Shown here: positions 1 to 8,000 of the stretch, in pieces
Layout of the letters: every line of letters starts with the position of its first letter
How positions within the stretch are numbered: the first letter of the stretch is position 1
NCBI GenBank assembly: GCA_000436735.1
Contig: FR887127.1
Span: forward strand, 28,320-36,374
Source of the DNA: Firmicutes bacterium CAG:170
Lineage (GTDB): Bacteria; Bacillota; Clostridia; Oscillospirales; Oscillospiraceae
DNA: 8,055 nucleotides
Direction of reading: 5' to 3'
Notes under the pieces: generated by a model
The model's input: the letters and a program-made list of their open reading frames with translations, nothing else
Database searches by the model: none
What the model was told of the DNA's origin: nothing
Made by a program: the position numbers and the translations under genes

Positions 1-578
1 TCATTACCCTGACGGGCCTGCTGAACCTGTTCTACGGCTCCGGTGAGCCGATCGCAAAGTTCTGGATCTTCAAGATCACCAAAAGCGGCATTCAGAACGC
101 AGTTTTCATGGTCCTGCGCATCACGATGCTGCTGGCCGGTACGTTCATGCTGACCTACACGACTTCGCCGATCGCGCTGACCGACGGTCTGGAAAGCCTG
201 CTCAGCCCGCTGAAGAAGCTCCATGCGCCTGTACACGAGCTTTCCATGATGATGTGCATCGCGCTGCGCTTCATTCCGACGCTTCTGGAGGAAACGGACA
301 AGATCATGTCCGCCCAGAAGGCGAGAGGCGCGGATTTTGAATCCGGAAACCTGCTTGCGCGGGCAAAGGCCATGATCCCCATTCTGGTGCCGCTCTTCAT
401 CAGCGCCTTCCGGCGCGCCGACGAGCTGGCGACGGCGATGGAATGCCGCTGCTATCATGGCGGCGAGGGCCGGACGCGCCTCAAGCAGCTCCGCTATATG
501 AGACTGGACGCGGCGGCCTATGCGCTGGGTACGGCGCTGCTGGCGGCAGTGATCGTCCTGCGGTGCTTCGGCCTGTAA
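1..578 (+). CDS. ecfT: EcfT, energy-coupling factor transporter transmembrane subunit (5' truncated)
   Basis: EcfT is the membrane scaffold of group II ECF vitamin/metal importers; it couples the two EcfA ATPases to interchangeable substrate-binding S components. The reading frame is open from base 3 at the window edge to the TAA at 576-578, giving about 191 visible residues of a family that is usually near 265, so roughly the first 75 residues lie outside. An internal ATG at 108 is not the true start, because in-frame EcfT-like sequence continues upstream of it. Seen in the sequence: hydrophobic segments, the coupling-helix signature AQKARGAD (bases 312-335), and a second copy of the Arg motif as MECRCYHGG (438-464), where the usual Ala-Arg-Gly is Cys-Arg-Cys. 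A last hydrophobic helix ends the protein. truA follows after 73 bp, the common Firmicutes order, so ecfA1/ecfA2 are expected just upstream. Identification is firm. Confidence 0.93.
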   Translation, partial: ITLTGLLNLFYGSGEPIAKFWIFKITKSGIQNAVFMVLRITMLLAGTFMLTYTTSPIALTDGLESLLSPLKKLHAPVHELSMMMCIALRFIPTLLEETDKIMSAQKARGADFESGNLLARAKAMIPILVPLFISAFRRADELATAMECRCYHGGEGRTRLKQLRYMRLDAAAYALGTALLAAVIVLRCFGL

Positions 579-613
579 GCCAGGGGAGCGCTTCCGCGCA
601 AAGCGGCAAATCA

Positions 614-628
614 CGCGGCATCGCCGCG
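614..628 (+). other. Small GC-rich hairpin in the ecfT-truA gap
   Basis: CGCGGC at 614-619 and GCCGCG at 623-628 form a perfect 6-bp stem with an ATC loop, about 13 bases upstream of the truA ribosome binding site. There is no T-run after it, so it is unlikely to be an intrinsic terminator. It could be an RNA-processing or stability element within the ecfT-truA transcript, or chance in GC-rich DNA. Confidence 0.3.
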
Positions 629-651
629 ATCATACAGCAAGGAGACGCGCC

Positions 652-1416
652 ATGCGCAACATTGCTCTGTTTCTGAAATACAACGGTACAGCATATCACG
701 GCTGGCAGGTGCAGAAAAACGCCGTCACCGTGGGCGAGACGCTCGAAAAGGCGGTGCAGACGGTCGTGGGACACAGGGCCCATGTGACCGGCTGCGGACG
801 CACCGACGCGGGCGTTCACGCGCGCTGCTACGTTGCAAACTTCCACACCGACGCACGCATTCCCGCTGAGCGCATCCCGTTCGCGCTCAACAGCCGCCTG
901 CCGGAGGACATCGTCGTGACCTCTGCGATGGACGTTCCCGACGGCTTCAACGCCATCGGCTCGTGCGTGCGGAAGGAATATACGTATCTGATCTACAATT
1001 CCCGTATCCGCGACCCGTTCTATGTAAATCGCGCATGGTTCTACCCCAAGCATCTGGACGAAAGCATCATGCGCGAGGCGGCGAAGCATTTCGTCGGCGA
1101 GCATGACTTTGCGGCGGTGCGGTCGGTCGGGACGGAGGTCAAGTCCACCGTCCGGACGGTCTATTATTACGATGTCGAGCGAGACGGCGATATCATTTCG
1201 CTGCGCGTCTGCGCGAACGGCTTCCTCTATAATATGGCGCGCGCGATGGCCGGGACGGTCGTCTATGCCGCCGAGGGGAAGTTCCCGCCGGAATCCGTGG
1301 CGGACATTCTCGCGGGCTGCGACCGGACGGCCGCCGGGCCGACGGTCCCGCCGGGAGGACTGTACATGACCAAGCTCTGGTACGACGATGGGGAGGTCTG
1401 CTTCCATGTCGGATAA
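652..1416 (+). CDS. truA: TruA, tRNA pseudouridine(38-40) synthase
   Basis: Cytoplasmic enzyme that isomerises uridines 38, 39 and 40 in the anticodon arm of many tRNAs to pseudouridine. The protein has 254 residues, close to the family norm (E. coli about 270). Seen: an N-terminal nucleotide-binding-like strand ending in YHGWQ (residues 15-19), the catalytic motif GCGRTDAGVHA with Asp52 as the expected nucleophile, the conserved KEYTY segment, GEHDF, the NGFLYNMAR helix near residue 190, and the C-terminal PPGGLYM segment that closes the active site. The ATG at 652 is preceded by AAGGAG (639-644) at a normal distance. It lies 73 bp after ecfT with no terminator between, so it is probably cotranscribed with it. 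Its last 11 bases overlap the start of the next gene, suggesting translational coupling. No missing residues were noticed. Confidence 0.97.
   Translation: MRNIALFLKYNGTAYHGWQVQKNAVTVGETLEKAVQTVVGHRAHVTGCGRTDAGVHARCYVANFHTDARIPAERIPFALNSRLPEDIVVTSAMDVPDGFNAIGSCVRKEYTYLIYNSRIRDPFYVNRAWFYPKHLDESIMREAAKHFVGEHDFAAVRSVGTEVKSTVRTVYYYDVERDGDIISLRVCANGFLYNMARAMAGTVVYAAEGKFPPESVADILAGCDRTAAGPTVPPGGLYMTKLWYDDGEVCFHVG
1391..1396 (+). promoter_or_regulatory. Ribosome binding site deciding the start of the DUF5711-like gene
   Basis: GGGAGG inside the end of truA lies 9 bases before the ATG at 1406. The alternative ATG at 1388 would place this site inside its own coding region and has no purine-rich site in front, so 1406 is the preferred start. 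Confidence 0.7.
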
Positions 1417-2554
1417 CGTGACGAAAATGCACCCGTCGGGCAAAAAGGGAATGGGGCAGAGATGGATGCTGCTTGCGGGGATCGTCCTCGCGGCGGCGAT
1501 CGTCGCGGCGCTCTATTTTTTCCGGGACACGGACGGCGCGAATGCGTCCGGGGAGACCGTGAGCACCGGAGCGGTAGATGACGCCTTTTCCTTTGACGCG
1601 CACAGCGGAAACCAGTATGCGAACGTCAACGGCGGCTTGGCGATCGCCTCCGTATCGGGACTCAATGTGTATAACGCCGACGGTACGGAGCGCACCGTCC
1701 TGCAAAGCGCGATGACGACGCCGAATATCCAGTCGGCGGGCGATCTGGCGCTGGCCTACGATGCGGGCGGCTACAGCCTGCTCACGGCCGGAAAAGGCTC
1801 CGGCGCGAAGCTGGATGTGACGACGGCGAAGCCGCTGCTTGACGCGGATCTGTCCCCGGACGGATACGTCTGCTACTCCACGTCCGAGTCCGGCTACAAG
1901 AGCGTGCTCTATGTCTGCAATCCCTCCGGCACGACGGTCTACCGCTGGCTGTCGTCCAGCCAGTATCTGCCCACCTGCACGGTCAGTAAGGGCGGTGCCT
2001 ATCTGGCGGCGGTCGCGCTGGGACAGGAGAACGGCATTTTTGAGAGCCGTCTTGTCGTATTCCGGACGGATTCCGAGGAGATCTACAGCAGCATCACGCT
2101 CGGAAACGAGCTGTTCTACGATCTGGAATTTCTGGACGGCGACATTCTGTGCGCCGTCGGCGAAAGCAGCTGCATGTGGCTGAAAATGGACGGGACGCTT
2201 CTGGGACGCTACAGCTACGGCGGCGCCTATCTCAAGGATTTTGATTTCGGCGGCGACGGATTTCTGACTCTGAGCCTGAATATGTATAAGGCAGGAAACC
2301 GCTGCACCGTCGTGACGGTCGGCTCCGACGGCAAGGAGCTGGGCAGTCTCTATTTCAGCGAAGAAATTCTCGACACGTCCTCGGCGGGCGGCTATGTGGC
2401 CGTCCTGACCGCGAACGGAATGGACCTCTTTGACAAGAGCATGGAGCGCACCGCGAGTCTGGATACCACGCAGGGCGCGACAGCGGTGCTGGCCCGCCCG
2501 GACGGGACGGTGGTGCTGCTTTCCGGCGGCACGGGACGGGTGTTCACGCCCTGA
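1406..2554 (+). CDS. Membrane-anchored predicted beta-propeller protein (DUF5711-like)
   Basis: A protein of 382 residues from the preferred ATG at 1406. It starts with a short basic cytoplasmic tail (KK near residues 13-14, Arg19) followed by one hydrophobic segment at about residues 20-39, so by the positive-inside rule the rest should face outside. The remainder is a series of about seven or eight strand-rich repeats, each with a Gly/Asp turn and a hydrophobic strand (for example NGGLAIASVSG, DGYVCYSTSES, GGYVAVLTANG, DGTVVLLSGG). This pattern is typical of WD40/PQQ-like propellers. From memory it fits the DUF5711 family of Clostridia, but that was not checked by search. No enzyme motif is seen. 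It overlaps truA by 11 bp and probably is cotranscribed with it. The function is unknown; a role at the cell surface in binding or sensing is only inference. The gene call itself is firm. Confidence 0.85.
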   Translation: MSDNVTKMHPSGKKGMGQRWMLLAGIVLAAAIVAALYFFRDTDGANASGETVSTGAVDDAFSFDAHSGNQYANVNGGLAIASVSGLNVYNADGTERTVLQSAMTTPNIQSAGDLALAYDAGGYSLLTAGKGSGAKLDVTTAKPLLDADLSPDGYVCYSTSESGYKSVLYVCNPSGTTVYRWLSSSQYLPTCTVSKGGAYLAAVALGQENGIFESRLVVFRTDSEEIYSSITLGNELFYDLEFLDGDILCAVGESSCMWLKMDGTLLGRYSYGGAYLKDFDFGGDGFLTLSLNMYKAGNRCTVVTVGSDGKELGSLYFSEEILDTSSAGGYVAVLTANGMDLFDKSMERTASLDTTQGATAVLARPDGTVVLLSGGTGRVFTP

Positions 2555-2577
2555 TACAAATGACAAAACCTGCGCGA

Positions 2578-2613
2578 CGCGCCGGTATTTGGCCTATGGC
2601 CCCGCGCGGCGCG
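2578..2613 (+). other. GC-rich inverted repeat between the DUF5711-like gene and clp
   Basis: CGCGCC (2578-2583) pairs with GGCGCG (2608-2613), and a second inverted repeat, GGCC-TAT-GGCC (2591-2601), is nested between them. No T-run follows on the plus strand. It could be a weak terminator of the ecfT-truA unit, or an operator, since a TATGAT box begins two bases after it. Confidence 0.3.
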
Positions 2614-2614
2614 A

Positions 2615-2620
2615 TATGAT
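2615..2620 (+). promoter_or_regulatory. Possible -10 box for the clp gene
   Basis: TATGAT lies 38 bases before the start codon and is overlapped by TAGAAT at 2620-2625. There is no good -35 at 16-18 bp; the closest, TTGGCC at 2589-2594, is 20 bp away. If real this is a weak or activator-dependent promoter. No CtsR heptads (GGTCAAA) and no CIRCE element were seen in the 103-bp gap. Confidence 0.3.
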
Positions 2621-2657
2621 AGAATATGTGCATACGGCATGATAAGGAGAAAACGGT

Positions 2658-4985
<2,328 letters not shown>

Positions 4986-5023
4986 GCACCCAAAGGCTTC
5001 TGACAAAACAGAATATAAGATTG

Positions 5024-5060
5024 AAACCACCCGCCGGAGCAATGCTCCGGCGGGTGGTTT
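5024..5060. terminator. Strong intrinsic terminator hairpin after clp
   Basis: A perfect 17-bp inverted repeat, arms 5024-5040 and 5044-5060, with a 3-base AAT loop, placed 38 bases after the clp stop codon. The stem is GC-rich and begins with AAACC and ends with GGTTT, so an A-run and a T-run flank the core. It can work on the plus strand, and on the minus strand for transcripts of the converging gene that ends at 5317. Confidence 0.88.
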
Positions 5061-5316
5061 GTGTATGCGTTTTCAGATGTCCTGTGCTGCCTGCTGCGGC
5101 ATGTTAAGGTGGTGCGTTATCGGAGCGGAAGCGCCCGTAGTCGTTTGAAGTGCAAGCTGGACCAGTCCTGCCAGACGGGCCTGAAGGCAAGGTTGAAGAT
5201 CAGGTGCTGCTCTTTAGAAACCGGAGCGAGGCGGTTCTCTGGGAAAAAGTATCAGGTCTTTTCGCCTATTGCCCAGCGGCTGCTTGACGCCCTCCTGGAG
5301 GGATGAGCCGCCGCGC
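5061..5316. other. Gene-free stretch between converging genes
   Basis: About 255 bp with no open frame that has a ribosome binding site and recognisable protein. Third positions are less GC-rich than in the surrounding genes. A plus-strand frame without stops runs from 5141 to the TGA at 5285-5287 (48 codons, beginning SFEVQAGPVLPDG and ending LFAYCPAAA), but it has no start codon near its beginning. Other frames are also open, so this may be chance or a decayed gene. Near the right end, CCTCC-T-GGAGG (5292-5302) is a short inverted repeat without a T-run. No RNA gene was recognised. Confidence 0.45.
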
Positions 5317-6219
5317 TCAGAACAGATCCAGCGTATTTTCCAGATAGACTTCTTCCCGGACGCGCAGCTGGTATTCCGGCTTCGTCAGATAATGGAGCAG
5401 AAATTCCAAAATCAGAGCGCTGCCGAGGCTGCGGCCCTCGATCTTGAAATGGGAGAAGCCCATGGGCATATAGATGCTCCGGATGGCTTCCACGCCGATA
5501 AAGCCGGGATTTTCCATGGCCCTCGAGAAGCGGTAGCCGCCGGCAGCGTCCGGCGCGGCGCAGATATGCTCGGGTGCGGCCTCACCGAGATTTTTCCGGC
5601 TGACGGCCTCGTAGCACGCGCTGCGCTCCTTGCAGCCAAACCAGCAGCATTCGTTGCAGAGAAGCTCGACCTTGTCCTTTGCCGCTTCGGGAAGGGCGTT
5701 CAGTCGGTCGAAGGCTCTGTTCAGCCGGAAATCCGGTACGACGAAGCGGAATTCGTCGCGGGCCAGCTCGGCCTGGAGCTGCGGAAAAGCTGTCAGCACC
5801 TTGGTGGTCGAGGAGACGAAATAGAGCTTCGGATAGCGTTCCCGCAGATAGCGAAGCAGCAGCTCGGAATGGATGATGACGCCATTCTGCGGCCCATCGC
5901 TTTCGGAAAACAGACGGCAGAGCGCGTTGCATTTCTGGTCGGTAAGGTGTTCCTCCCGGAGCAGAGAGTTGCTGAACGTCAGGCGGGCGGAAACGCCGTG
6001 TTCCCGCGTGAGGGCAAGCGCCTCCTGCGCGGTGCAGTCGCCGGAGCCGATGCGTCCGCCGCCCCAGATGCAGTCCGGCGGCGCGCCGTAGATCGAGCCG
6101 ATCCGGCACCAGTCGTAAAAGTACTCCCGGTGCGCGCGGTAGAGCGGCAGAAATACCCGGTACAGCTCGTAAAACTCAAATAGTCCGGGAAGATGATAAT
6201 AAGCAATCGTCTTTTCCAT
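5317..6219 (-). CDS. Cysteine-rich U32-peptidase-like protein, putative Fe-S protein
   Basis: A soluble protein of 300 residues without signal peptide or membrane segment. Seen: an opening YYHLPGLFEFYELY; WGGGRIG (52-58); FSNSLLREEHL (82-92); VPDFRLN (161-167); a cysteine cluster with Cys188, 191, 192, 196, 202 and then Cys220; and GFSHFKIEGRSLGSA (254-268). The FKIEGR motif and its position after a cysteine cluster resemble the U32 'collagenase-like' family (YegQ/YhbU, TrhP, UbiU/UbiV), whose members use four cysteines to hold a [4Fe-4S] cluster and act in RNA hydroxylation or oxygen-independent hydroxylation. That link is from motif memory, so family membership is moderate and function is unknown. 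The start ATG (6217-6219) has a GGGAG (6231-6235 on this strand's complement) 11 bases upstream, slightly far. It lies 40 bp after the next gene upstream on the same strand and is probably its operon partner. Confidence 0.82.
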   Translation of the reverse strand: MEKTIAYYHLPGLFEFYELYRVFLPLYRAHREYFYDWCRIGSIYGAPPDCIWGGGRIGSGDCTAQEALALTREHGVSARLTFSNSLLREEHLTDQKCNALCRLFSESDGPQNGVIIHSELLLRYLRERYPKLYFVSSTTKVLTAFPQLQAELARDEFRFVVPDFRLNRAFDRLNALPEAAKDKVELLCNECCWFGCKERSACYEAVSRKNLGEAAPEHICAAPDAAGGYRFSRAMENPGFIGVEAIRSIYMPMGFSHFKIEGRSLGSALILEFLLHYLTKPEYQLRVREEVYLENTLDLF

Positions 6220-6250
6220 AACGGTTTATGCTCCCAAACGGTGCGTTTTG

Positions 6251-6266
6251 TGCCTGTAATCAGGCA
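6251..6266 (-). other. Short inverted repeat over the stop codon of the small membrane protein gene
   Basis: TGCCTG (6251-6256) and CAGGCA (6261-6266) form a 6-bp stem with a 4-base loop overlapping the TGA stop. It lacks a T-run, so it is not a convincing terminator. In a two-gene transcript it could affect coupling to, or RNA stability of, the downstream U32-like gene. Confidence 0.3.
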
Positions 6267-6754
6267 TCGGCCTGCGCCTGCGCGCGCTCCGCGTAGGAAA
6301 CGGCGTTTTGAAAATAGGTGCGCAGATGGCTGTAGCTTATACTGCCGCCGATCTGATAGGCGTGCGTTTTCCCGTCCTCCGTCCAGAGCACGCAGGTCGA
6401 TACGCCGTCGGGCGCTTCGGTCAGATAAAGCGTCGTTTTCGGAAGCTTCAGCGTGATCGCGTCGAAAAGCTCCGCATCGGCGGCACGGCGCACAGCCATG
6501 CTTCTGGGAAAGGTCAGGAAGGTATAATAATAGTCCAGAATCTGTTCATTTGCCTCGATGGTCGTTTCCCCGCAGGAGATCGCTGCGCCGTAGTGCTCCG
6601 CCTCGCTGAAATACCCGGCGAGACGCAGACGGTCGTTTTTCCAGCTCGTTTGCAGCGCCATCATGTGAACGAACCATCCGATCAGCACCGCCGCGCCCGC
6701 AATGGCCAGCACGCAGAACGGAACGAGCAGAGAGCGCTTTCTTTTTGACTGCAT
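6260..6754 (-). CDS. Small membrane-anchored protein of unknown function
   Basis: A protein of 164 residues. I do not recognise the family. It begins with a basic stretch (KRKR, residues 4-7) and one hydrophobic segment at about residues 9-29, which predicts an N-terminal anchor with the remaining 130 residues outside. The soluble part has a helical region with ANEQILDYYYTFLTFPRS followed by strand-rich sequence (ITLKLPKTTLYLTEAPDG, CVLWTEDGKTHAYQIGGSISYSHL), and an Ala/Gln-rich end. There are two cysteines outside the anchor and no lipobox. A near-perfect ribosome binding site AAGGAGGT (complement of 6761-6768) sits 6 bases before the ATG, so the start is well supported. It is the first gene of a likely two-gene minus-strand unit with the U32-like protein. 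Confidence 0.8.
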   Translation of the reverse strand: MQSKRKRSLLVPFCVLAIAGAAVLIGWFVHMMALQTSWKNDRLRLAGYFSEAEHYGAAISCGETTIEANEQILDYYYTFLTFPRSMAVRRAADAELFDAITLKLPKTTLYLTEAPDGVSTCVLWTEDGKTHAYQIGGSISYSHLRTYFQNAVSYAERAQAQADA

Positions 6755-6787
6755 CTGAATACCTCCTTGTCAGGGATTATTTCTTTG

Positions 6788-6816
6788 AGGATACCATGAA
6801 ATGCGTTGGAAAACAA
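6788..6816 (-). promoter_or_regulatory. Sigma-A promoter for the minus-strand gene pair
   Basis: Read on the minus strand: -35 TTGTTT (complement of 6811-6816), a 17-bp spacer, and -10 TATCCT (complement of 6788-6793) preceded by TGG, an extended -10. The -10 lies 33 bases upstream of the start codon at 6754. The hexamers are imperfect but the spacing and position are right. Confidence 0.55.
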
Positions 6817-6855
6817 GCGTAGGTTTTGCGGGAAGGGATGTGTGAAACGGGCCGG

Positions 6856-6884
6856 TTTACAGAGAAATGCGCGTATGCTATACT
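6856..6884 (+). promoter_or_regulatory. Sigma-A promoter for the GGADGPT-motif gene
   Basis: -35 TTTACA (6856-6861), exactly 17 bp spacer, -10 TATACT (6879-6884). The predicted transcript would start about 15 bases before the ATG at 6908, giving a short leader that still includes the ribosome binding site AGAAGG (6895-6900). Confidence 0.75.
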
Positions 6885-6907
6885 GAAAACTGAAAGAAGG
6901 TGCACAG

Positions 6908-7915
6908 ATGGCGAAGAGAGAACATGGCAAAGCCGCGGCCTGGCGCGTTTGCTTTGACGGCAGCTTCTGGGGGCAGAAGGGAAGAGCCGGTCAGGAGCTG
7001 CGCGTGGATCGGACGGCAGATTGGGACGGCAGAATGGTCTGCATCCCGTCCGTCTATCTCTGCGGAAAAGGGATCGTGCTGGACATTTTGACCCGCGCGG
7101 AGCCGGAGGCAATACGCGCCTTCGCGGAAAAGTGGAGGCTGTTGCCGGAAAGCGACGGCTCCGAGCTGACAGGCGGACAGAGAGAGCTGTGCATGGCGGA
7201 AAATCCGCTCCGTGCGGGCTACAGCCCGGCCCTTTGTGTGAACGGGAAAAGCCTGAAGGGCTTGGGGGGCAGCGGTTTTGCGTGGAATCCGGTTTTTCAG
7301 GGTGAAGGCTCTAAGGAAGAGCACGCAGCGCTGGAGCATTATAAGCTGGACGATACCTGCGGCTGGATGTTCATGCGCTGGCGCTTCGCATGGGCGACAA
7401 AGCACCGCCCAAAGCTCGGAAGCATGACGCTGATGCTGCGCGCGGATGAAAAGCTTCTCGCCGGGCCGCATTTTTCCATTGCGCCGGGTGAACGCTTTGA
7501 GTTTACGCACCCCGTGAGCGGTGTCCGTCATACACTGAAAGCCTTGTCTCTGGATGCGGAGACCATCGGCAGCGAACGGCAGGAGACGCCGGTGTTCGGT
7601 GTCCTGAGACTCCCGGTGTATACGCAGAGGCTGACGTATACGATCTCTCCGGAGCTGCCAGAGGCATCCTACACTCTGCGCGACAGCGCGCCGCCCGATT
7701 CGGTGAGGCTGGAAAGCGGAGCGCCTTTTTCCAGCGCGGTCGGTGTGATCGGCGGTGCGGACGGCCCGACGGTGCTGTATCTGCACAAGGATGGGGAGCC
7801 GGAGATCCATGAGGCTTATTCCGCCGTAAGCGATACGCCGCGCGGAGCGGTCGAGTGGGGGATGATCTTCCGCGAAGCGCCATGCGCCGATCTGACGCTG
7901 AAGCTGCTTCGATGA
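6908..7915 (+). CDS. Protein of unknown function with an IGGADGPT motif
   Basis: A predicted soluble protein of 335 residues; I do not recognise the family. No signal peptide or membrane segment is seen. The first half is mixed (WDGRMVCIPSVYLCGKGIVLDIL, residues 39-61, reads like buried strands); the middle has Trp-rich CGWMFMRWRFAW (151-162). Residues 170-260 are strand-rich, with PGERFEFTHPVSGVRHTL resembling a beta-sandwich. Residues 278-288 read VGVIGGADGPT, the hallmark loop of beta subunits of sodium-pumping decarboxylases (OadB/GcdB), here without any of the membrane helices that surround it in those proteins. The ATG at 6908 has AGAAGG 7 bases upstream and a clear promoter. The gene is divergent from the small membrane protein gene and is followed by a tRNA gene. 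It is alone in its unit. Function unknown. Confidence 0.85.
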   Translation: MAKREHGKAAAWRVCFDGSFWGQKGRAGQELRVDRTADWDGRMVCIPSVYLCGKGIVLDILTRAEPEAIRAFAEKWRLLPESDGSELTGGQRELCMAENPLRAGYSPALCVNGKSLKGLGGSGFAWNPVFQGEGSKEEHAALEHYKLDDTCGWMFMRWRFAWATKHRPKLGSMTLMLRADEKLLAGPHFSIAPGERFEFTHPVSGVRHTLKALSLDAETIGSERQETPVFGVLRLPVYTQRLTYTISPELPEASYTLRDSAPPDSVRLESGAPFSSAVGVIGGADGPTVLYLHKDGEPEIHEAYSAVSDTPRGAVEWGMIFREAPCADLTLKLLR

Positions 7916-7916
7916 A

Positions 7917-7931
7917 AAAAGCTGCGCTTTT
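7917..7931 (+). terminator. Weak possible terminator after the GGADGPT-motif gene
   Basis: AAAAGC (7917-7922) and GCTTTT (7926-7931) form a 6-bp stem with a TGC loop just after the stop codon, ending in four T. The stem is short and mostly A-T, so it would be weak. It is the only candidate between this gene and the tRNA promoter. Confidence 0.35.
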
Positions 7932-7944
7932 CTGTAGAAACTTC

Positions 7945-7973
7945 TTGACAAATGCGGTGCTGCGTGGTAATAT
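7945..7973 (+). promoter_or_regulatory. Near-consensus sigma-A promoter for tRNA-Leu
   Basis: -35 TTGACA (7945-7950), perfect to consensus, 17-bp spacer, -10 TAATAT (7968-7973). It lies 27 bases before the mature tRNA 5' end, so the primary transcript would carry a short leader of about 20 bases for RNase P to remove. Confidence 0.88.
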
Positions 7974-8000
7974 ATCGGAGCAGTCGAGAGACAGCGCAAT

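Noticed and set aside
1388..1390. ATG at 1388 as the start of the propeller gene
   Set aside because: No Shine-Dalgarno-like sequence precedes it, whereas GGGAGG sits 9 bases before the ATG at 1406.
481..1443. Long minus-strand open frame of 320 codons opposite truA
   Set aside because: It lies antisense to truA and is rich in Arg, His and Asp as expected for the complement of GC-rich coding DNA. It has no recognisable domain, while truA on the other strand is certain.
1193..2566. Minus-strand open frame of 457 codons opposite the propeller gene
   Set aside because: Low-complexity Arg/Ala/Gln/His composition, no family signal, and complete overlap with a well-formed plus-strand gene with a ribosome binding site and membrane anchor.
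5061..5306. Plus-strand open frame of 81 codons after the clp terminator
   Set aside because: No ribosome binding site or promoter in front of its ATG, Arg/Lys/Cys-rich with no family resemblance, and other frames in the same stretch are equally open.
5269..6183. Plus-strand open frame of 304 codons opposite the U32-like gene
   Set aside because: The minus-strand protein has conserved-looking motifs (FKIEGR, cysteine cluster) and a ribosome binding site; the plus-strand frame has neither.
7930..7941. TTTC-TGTA-GAAA inverted repeat before the tRNA promoter
   Set aside because: Only 4 pairs, all but one A-T, so not stable enough to call a hairpin or an operator.
6878..7999. Minus-strand open frame of 373 codons opposite the GGADGPT-motif gene
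   Set aside because: It runs through the tRNA promoter and the plus-strand promoter, has no ribosome binding site, and shows Arg/His/Gln-rich shadow composition.
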